A stretch of 64,000 nt of DNA from Amycolatopsis iheyensis (GTDB lineage Bacteria > Actinomycetota > Actinomycetes > Mycobacteriales > Pseudonocardiaceae). Below, one piece after another: positions 59,541-64,000 of the stretch. A program made the position numbers and the translations under genes. Location of the stretch: positions 1-64,000 of the forward strand of contig NZ_JAMXQV010000016.1 in assembly GCF_024703995.1 (NCBI RefSeq), read 5' to 3'. Position 1 is the stretch's first letter. Each line of letters opens with the position of its first letter. Below the pieces are notes generated by a model, which was given only the letters and a program-made list of their open reading frames with translations, did no database searches and was not told the DNA's origin.

Positions 59541-60873
59541 CACCGACGTCGTGATCGTCGGCGCGGGGCTGGCCGGTCTCACCACCGGCCGCGAGCTGAC
59601 CGCCGCGGGCCTGAGCGTGACCGTGCTGGAAGCCCGCGACCGCATCGGCGGCCGCCTCTACACCGACGAGCGCCTCGGGCACCACCTCGAGCTCGGCGGG
59701 AACTGGCTGCACTGGGTGCAACCGCACGTCTGGTCGGAGGTGACCCGCTACGGCCTGCGTGTGGGCCGCGGCCCGAGGTCGGAGGAGACCTACTGGATCG
59801 CCGACGGCGAGCTCGTCCACGGCGACCTGCCCGGCTTCATGGCCGTCATCGACCGCGGCATGCGGGCGCTGGTCGGGCAGGCCGGGAAGCTGCTGCCGCG
59901 CCCGGACCAGGTCGCCGACCAGGACGCGTTCGCGAAGGCCGACCAGCTCACCCTGCAGGAGGCGTTGGACGCCTTGGACCTGTCCCCCGCCGAGCGCAGC
60001 GCCAACGAGGCGGCGTGGGTGGGGCACTGCAACGGACCGCTCGACCAGGTCGGCTACGCGGCCGCGCTGCGCTGGACCGCGGCGACGTCCGGCTCCTGGG
60101 AGGTGATGCACGAAGCCAGTTCGATCTACCGCCTCGAAGACGGCAACGCCGGCCTGGCCGCCGCGATCGCCGCCGACGTGGCGGGCGAGATCCGGCTGAA
60201 CACGGTCGTCACCCGGGTCGAGCACGACGACACCGGCGTCACGGTGCACACCGCCGGCGGCGAGCGGGTGCGTGCCCGCCGCGCCGTGCTCACGCTGCCG
60301 CTGAACATCCTGCACGAACTGGACGTTCAGCCGCCGCTGTCGCCGGGCAAGCTCGACGCCAGCCGCGCCGGCACCGCGTCGCAGGGGCTCAAGCTGTGGA
60401 TCCGGGTGAAGGGCCCGATCAAGCCGTTCTTCGCCTACTCCACCAAGGACCATCCGCTTTCGGTGGTGCGCACCGAGTTCGTGGGCGACGACGACGCCGT
60501 GCTCGTCTCGTTCGGCGCGGACGCGACCCGCCTGGACGCGAACAGCGTCGAGGACGTCCAGCGCGCGTTGCGGGTCTGGCGCGACGATCTGGAGGTCCTC
60601 GAAGTCGCCTCGCACGACTGGATCACCGACCCGTTCGCCCGGGAGACCTGGCAGATCCAGCGGCCGGGCGCGTACTCGGCGTCCCAGGCGGAGCTTCAGC
60701 GTCCGGAAGGGACGGTGCGCCTGGCGAGCAGCGACCTCGCCAACCTGTGGGCGGGCTTTTTCGACGGCGCCATCGAATCGGGCGTGCGCACGGCGCGGGA
60801 GATCGCGGCCGAGCTCACGGACGCAACCCGCGCAACGCGGTGTCCACCACCCGGTCCGCGTAGTCCGGGGTGA
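59530..60873 (+). CDS. FAD-dependent flavin monoamine oxidase family protein
   Basis: 447 aa from ATG behind GAAAGGA. FAD dinucleotide fold VVIVGAGLAGLTTGRELTAAGLSVTVLEARDRIGGRL, substrate-domain GGNWLHWVQPHVW, and the C-terminal flavin-contact motif usual in the family (region SSDLANLWAGFFDGAIESGVRTAREI). It oxidises a primary or secondary amine to an imine/aldehyde. Its 3' end overlaps the convergent TetR gene by 59 bp; the last about 15 residues may be non-conserved. Confidence 0.92.
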   Translation: MPHDTDVVIVGAGLAGLTTGRELTAAGLSVTVLEARDRIGGRLYTDERLGHHLELGGNWLHWVQPHVWSEVTRYGLRVGRGPRSEETYWIADGELVHGDLPGFMAVIDRGMRALVGQAGKLLPRPDQVADQDAFAKADQLTLQEALDALDLSPAERSANEAAWVGHCNGPLDQVGYAAALRWTAATSGSWEVMHEASSIYRLEDGNAGLAAAIAADVAGEIRLNTVVTRVEHDDTGVTVHTAGGERVRARRAVLTLPLNILHELDVQPPLSPGKLDASRAGTASQGLKLWIRVKGPIKPFFAYSTKDHPLSVVRTEFVGDDDAVLVSFGADATRLDANSVEDVQRALRVWRDDLEVLEVASHDWITDPFARETWQIQRPGAYSASQAELQRPEGTVRLASSDLANLWAGFFDGAIESGVRTAREIAAELTDATRATRCPPPGPRSPG

Positions 60874-61402
60874 GCGGGCCGGTGTGCTGGAGCCAGCGGT
60901 TGAGCACCGGGCCGAACAGCAGGTCGACCGCGACGTCGAGGTCGAGGTCCGTGGCCAGTTCGCCGGCTTCCTGGGCGCTGCGCAGCCGGGCCTTCTTCAG
61001 CTCGCGCATCGGGCCGTCCAGGCGGCTCGCGTAGTCCGCGGCCAGTGCCGGGTCGTGCACGATCTCGGTGTGCAACGCGCGCATCGGCCGGTCGTAACGC
61101 GGATCGGTCAGCTCGGTGATCGTGGCGTGCAGGACCAGTTTCAGGTCGGCGGCCAGGTCGCCGGTGTCGGGCAGCGCCGCGGCCTCGCCTTCGCCCGCGA
61201 GCGTGAGGAAGGCGTCGAACAGCAGGGAACCCTTCGACGGCCACCAGCGGTAGATCGTCTGCTTGCCGACGCCGGCCGCGTGGGCGATGCCCTCGATGCT
61301 GAGCTTGGCGTACCCCAGCTTCCCGGCGAGGTCCAAAGCCGCGGCGAGGATGGCGCGTCGCGCGGTCTCGCTGCGACGGCTGGGGTCGGGTGAGCCGGAC
61401 AC
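60815..61402 (-). CDS. TetR-family regulator of the SDR gene
   Basis: 195 aa from GTG. HTH: RRAILAAALDLAGKLGYAKLSIEGIAHAAGVGKQTIYRWWPSKGSLLFDAFL; TetR_C-type ligand domain after it. It is divergent from the SDR gene with two matching palindromes in between, and convergent with the amine oxidase gene, overlapping by 59 bp. Confidence 0.93.
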   Translation of the reverse strand: MSGSPDPSRRSETARRAILAAALDLAGKLGYAKLSIEGIAHAAGVGKQTIYRWWPSKGSLLFDAFLTLAGEGEAAALPDTGDLAADLKLVLHATITELTDPRYDRPMRALHTEIVHDPALAADYASRLDGPMRELKKARLRSAQEAGELATDLDLDVAVDLLFGPVLNRWLQHTGPLTPDYADRVVDTALRGLRP

Positions 61403-61428
61403 GCGGTCAACTTAGCACCCACAAGACG

Positions 61429-61501
61429 AGACGGACCGTCTTGACGGCGCCGACGGCCTGGTGCACACTTGCCGCAGCGACGAGACGGTACGGTCCGTCT
61501 C
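61429..61501. promoter_or_regulatory. Paired TetR operators between the TetR and SDR genes
   Basis: AGACGG-A-CCGTCT at 61429-61441 and GAGACGG / CCGTCTC with a 6-bp spacer at 61482-61501. Same half-site AGACGG in both, one near each gene start; simple self-repression and SDR repression is the likely arrangement. Confidence 0.75.
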
Positions 61502-61516
61502 ACAGAAGGAGACACG

Positions 61517-62359
61517 ATGGAATCCGGACGCGTCTGGTTCGTCACCGGGGCCAGCCGGGGCCTCGGCCGCGCCTTCACCGAGGCCGCGCTCGCCGCCGGC
61601 GACCGGGTGGCCGGCGTGGCGCGCGACGTCGAGCCCCTGGCGGAGTCCGCCGCCCGGCACGGGGATCGCCTGCTGGCGTTCGGCTCCGACGTCACCGACC
61701 GGGCCGCGGTCTTCGCCGCCGTCGACCGCGCGGCCGACCACTTCGGCCGACTCGACGTCGTGGTCAACAACGCCGGAGCGCTCTACGCCGGGATGGTCGA
61801 GGAGTTCGGCGAGGAGCAAGCCCGCGCGCAGTTCGACCTCAACTTCTTCGGCGCGCTTTGGGTGAGTCAAGCGGCCGTGCCGCACCTGCGAGCCCAGGGC
61901 AGCGGGCACATCCTGCAGATTTCGAGCATCGGCGCACTCGGCGGCTTCCCGAGCACGGGCCTCTACAGCGCGAGCAAGTTCGCGCTGGAAGGCATGAGCG
62001 AGGCACTGGCCGCCGAGGTCGCGGAGTTCGGCGTCAAGGTGACGATCGTCCAGCCCGGCGGCTACTGGACCGACCTCTACACCAGCAGCACGGCGACGAC
62101 GCCGGAACCTCGCTACGACGGGCTGCGGGAGGAACTGGCGAAGCAGTGGGCGGAGGGCTCGATCGACAGCGAGCCCCGGCTGGCCGCCGAAGCGGTGCTG
62201 AAGCTGGTCGCGAGCGACAACCCGCCACTGCGCCTGCTCCTCGGCAGCATGGTTTACGACCTCGCGTTCGACCTGTCCCGGCAACGCATGGACACCTGGG
62301 CCGGCTGGGAGGAAGTGAGCCGGGCGGCGGAGCACGCGGTGCCGGCGCCGACCACTTAG
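61517..62359 (+). CDS. Short-chain dehydrogenase/reductase
   Basis: 280 aa from ATG behind GAAGGAG. Classical SDR motifs: cofactor loop TGASRGLGRAF, NNAG, catalytic Ser in QISSIGA and YSASKFALEG (Tyr and Lys). The cofactor preference cannot be read with certainty; a basic residue after beta2 suggests NADP. Regulated by the divergent TetR. Confidence 0.93.
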   Translation: MESGRVWFVTGASRGLGRAFTEAALAAGDRVAGVARDVEPLAESAARHGDRLLAFGSDVTDRAAVFAAVDRAADHFGRLDVVVNNAGALYAGMVEEFGEEQARAQFDLNFFGALWVSQAAVPHLRAQGSGHILQISSIGALGGFPSTGLYSASKFALEGMSEALAAEVAEFGVKVTIVQPGGYWTDLYTSSTATTPEPRYDGLREELAKQWAEGSIDSEPRLAAEAVLKLVASDNPPLRLLLGSMVYDLAFDLSRQRMDTWAGWEEVSRAAEHAVPAPTT

Positions 62360-62365
62360 GCGACA

Positions 62366-62520
62366 GCCGGCGACGGCATCCGGCGCAATCGCCCGAGCTG
62401 CCGGCCACTTGGGTGACCCACCGCGGCCGGCGAGGGGCATCCGGGCGCCCCGACCACCTAGCCGGCCCACCGCGGCAGCGCGCGGGCCACCTCGTCCGGC
62501 GAGGGCATCCGGGCAATCTC
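62366..62520 (-). repeat. Degenerate 3' repeats around the end of the glycosyltransferase gene
   Basis: Three imperfect units containing CCGGCGA-(C/G)GGCATCCGG (near 62367, 62427 and 62495) and two containing CCACCGCGGC (near 62419 and 62467). The last unit is the C-terminal coding end of the glycosyltransferase; the other two lie beyond its stop and look like decayed tandem copies of that end. Confidence 0.5.
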
Positions 62521-63432
62521 CGCCGCGATCGCCCGGGCCGCCTCTCGCGGTGCCGGACCGCGCCGCAGCTCCCGGACACCGTCGGCGATCGCGGTGGCGC
62601 TCACCTCGCCGGGCCCGAGACACTGTGCGGCACCTGCAGCCACCAGGGCTTTCGCGTTGGCGAACTGGTCCGCACCCTGCGGCAGGACCAGCTGCGGAAC
62701 GCCGGCCGAGAGCGCGCCCAGCGTCGTGCCGCTGCCGCCGTGGTGCACCACCAAGTCCGCCTCGGGCAGGATGTCCACTTGGGACACCCACGCCCGGGCC
62801 GTGACGTTCGGCGGCACCGCGCCCAGCTCCTCCGGGCGCACCCGGCCCGTCGCGACGACCACCTGCGCGTCCAGCGCCGCCAAGCCCTCGATGGCCGTTT
62901 TCAGCAGCTCCGGGGTGCCGAACGCCGTGCCCAGCGTCAGGTACACCAGCGGCCGCGACGTGCGCAACGCGGGCGACGCCGGTTCCGAGAACGGCACCGG
63001 ACGCAGCGGGATCCGCTCGACCGCAGCGAGGAAGTCCTTGTCCTGCAACGAAGGCGGGCAGATGTCGAGGTGCGGGACACCCACCCCGGGCCGTTCCAGG
63101 CCGATCCCCTCGGGGAACATCCGGCCGAAGCCGTGCCAGAGCCCCGGGATCCCGGCCTGCCGGGCCGCGATCGCCGCCCCGGGCACACCCCACCCGTGCA
63201 CCACCAAGTCGGGCCGCAGCCGGCCCAGTTCCGGGGCCAGATCTTCCGCGTAGATCTCGTAGAAGGAGTCCGCCGGGCGGAACGGCCGCAGCCCGTTCGC
63301 GTGCAGGGGTGCGTGGACGTGCTCCCCCGCCGCGAAGTGCACCTCGTGCCCGGCCGCCCGGGCCGCGACCGCCAGCGGGATCAGCGGGTAGGTGTGCCCC
63401 ACCGACGCGAGGCCCGCGAAAAGTACCCTCAT
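62458..63432 (-). CDS. GT1-family glycosyltransferase (MGT/macrolide-type)
   Basis: 324 aa from the second ATG (MRVLFAGLASVGHTYPLIPLAVAARAAGHEV); the first ATG four codons upstream is also possible. GT-B fold with the C-terminal nucleotide-sugar motif VVHHGGSGTTLGALSAGVPQLVLPQGADQF. The protein is shorter than the usual 390-420 aa because the acceptor loop region of the N-domain is reduced. It may detoxify or decorate a small hydrophobic molecule. The upstream operators suggest induction through the TetR encoded behind it. Confidence 0.88.
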   Translation of the reverse strand: MRVLFAGLASVGHTYPLIPLAVAARAAGHEVHFAAGEHVHAPLHANGLRPFRPADSFYEIYAEDLAPELGRLRPDLVVHGWGVPGAAIAARQAGIPGLWHGFGRMFPEGIGLERPGVGVPHLDICPPSLQDKDFLAAVERIPLRPVPFSEPASPALRTSRPLVYLTLGTAFGTPELLKTAIEGLAALDAQVVVATGRVRPEELGAVPPNVTARAWVSQVDILPEADLVVHHGGSGTTLGALSAGVPQLVLPQGADQFANAKALVAAGAAQCLGPGEVSATAIADGVRELRRGPAPREAARAIAAEIARMPSPDEVARALPRWAG

Positions 63433-63448
63433 GCCCGACCCCATTCAG

Positions 63449-63478
63449 ATGTTGGCGACATCCGAATGTTAGCAACAT
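63449..63478. promoter_or_regulatory. Twin TetR operators upstream of the glycosyltransferase
   Basis: ATGTTGGCGACAT (63449-63461) and ATGTTAGCAACAT (63466-63478), both fitting ATGTTrGCrACAT, with centres 17 bp apart. They sit just before the glycosyltransferase start and after the TetR gene on the same strand. Confidence 0.75.
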
Positions 63479-63543
63479 CAGGAGCGCAGCTCCGGCGGCA
63501 CATACGCGAAGGTCTGGCCGTACCAGAGGGGGTGCGAGCAGGC

Positions 63544-64000
63544 CTAAGGCGCCATTCCCCGCCACAGCAGGTCCGCGAGGCTCGCCGCGTCGCCGCGCCA
63601 GTCGCCCTTCGGGTCCAGCATCAGCAGGCCGGCCAGGCCGCGCAGGCAGACCAGCGGGTCGAGGTCGGGACGCACCGTCCCCGCCGCGACGTTCGCCTCG
63701 ATGATCCGCCGCACCGCGCCGACCATCGCCTCGTACGCGCTCGCCGGGAGCTCGCCGCGGGAGGCCGTCGCCCGGCGGAGTGCGTCCGCCAGCCCCAGTT
63801 TCGTCATCATGTAGTGCGCCAGGTGGTCGGTCACCCAGATCCGGAACGCCTGGTCCGGCGCGTGCTTGTCCAGCAGCACCGGCACGATGTCCACGATGTG
63901 CCGCACTTCGCGCTCGTACACCGCGAGGATCAGCGACTCCGGCGTCGGGAAGTGCCGGTACACCGTGCCGACGCCGACTTCGGCCTGCTTCGCGATCGCG
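63544..64000 (-). CDS. TetR-family regulator, 5' truncated by the window edge
   Basis: The minus-strand frame is open to the edge: the HTH end IAKQAEVGVGTVYRHFPTPESLILAVYEREV is visible, so the true start is beyond 64000; ATG 63963 is internal. The ligand domain resembles the AcrR/SBP-type C-terminal fold (LLMLDPKGDWRGDAASLADLLWRGMAP). After its TAG stop the same frame continues for 20 protein-like codons (HPLWYGQTFAYVPPELRS) to TGA, so the C-terminus may have been shortened by a nonsense mutation. Confidence 0.88.
   Translation of the reverse strand, partial: AIAKQAEVGVGTVYRHFPTPESLILAVYEREVRHIVDIVPVLLDKHAPDQAFRIWVTDHLAHYMMTKLGLADALRRATASRGELPASAYEAMVGAVRRIIEANVAAGTVRPDLDPLVCLRGLAGLLMLDPKGDWRGDAASLADLLWRGMAP

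Overview
The window is about 70% G+C actinobacterial chromosome, most likely Pseudonocardiales and Amycolatopsis-like. This is inferred from very high GC3, frequent GTG starts, ATGA/GTGA start-stop overlaps, and a housekeeping backbone of uvrB, coaE (fused to GrpB), rpsA, polA and pdtaR that keeps the order of the Mycobacterium tuberculosis Rv1626-Rv1633 neighbourhood. A calerythrin-like EF-hand protein and a DUF5685 protein fit the same group. The species cannot be fixed from the sequence alone.

Layout. 0-7 kb: a hydrolase-ABC ATPase fusion (cut by the left edge) with its permease, a Ddn-like flavin/deazaflavin protein, an enoyl-CoA hydratase, an SRPBCC protein, a secreted S37-type peptidase and a VOC protein. 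7-8 kb: a VapBC toxin-antitoxin pair followed by an MmcQ/YjbR gene. 8-12.6 kb: uvrB, a DUF5685 protein with a collagen-like tract and Cys-rich tail, and a DUF402 protein. 12.7-19.4 kb: one tightly packed operon of ABC exporter, two GT39 membrane glycosyltransferases, histidine kinase and response regulator. 19.4-25 kb: coaE-grpB, small ORFs, OsmC, HD and TetR genes, a palindromic intergenic repeat and rpsA. 25-31 kb: a methyltransferase, two duplicated GNAT genes, and a TetR-controlled YhgE/Pip operon whose ATPase-like partner lacks the Walker A lysine. 31-38.9 kb: a trypsin-fold protein lacking its catalytic Ser, an EF-hand protein, polA, a hotdog thioesterase, LysR and an alpha/beta hydrolase. 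39.4-44.3 kb: a complete branched-chain-amino-acid-type ABC operon (livKHMGF) ending in a textbook terminator. 44.3-48.6 kb: a short tRNA with anticodon CAA, pdtaR, a lipoprotein, then a horizontally acquired island whose AT-rich part contains a frameshifted membrane gene and which ends at an inverted 40-bp copy of the tRNA 3' half.

48.6-61 kb: after an XRE regulator and an AhpD-like protein comes the most interesting region. RibBA is divergent from a ten-gene operon: FMN-dependent monooxygenase, flavin reductase, SnoaL-like protein, 2-keto-4-pentenoate hydratase, IclR, aldehyde dehydrogenase, stand-alone riboflavin kinase, MHS-family transporter, HpcH/HpaI aldolase and FAD amine oxidase. It reads as a catabolic route for an unidentified substrate that carries its own flavin supply. 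61-64 kb: a TetR/SDR pair and a TetR/glycosyltransferase pair, each with clear operator palindromes; the last TetR is cut by the right edge.

No rRNA, CRISPR array, recognisable insertion sequence, integrase or replication origin was seen. All functions are assigned by reading motifs and neighbourhoods, without database searches.
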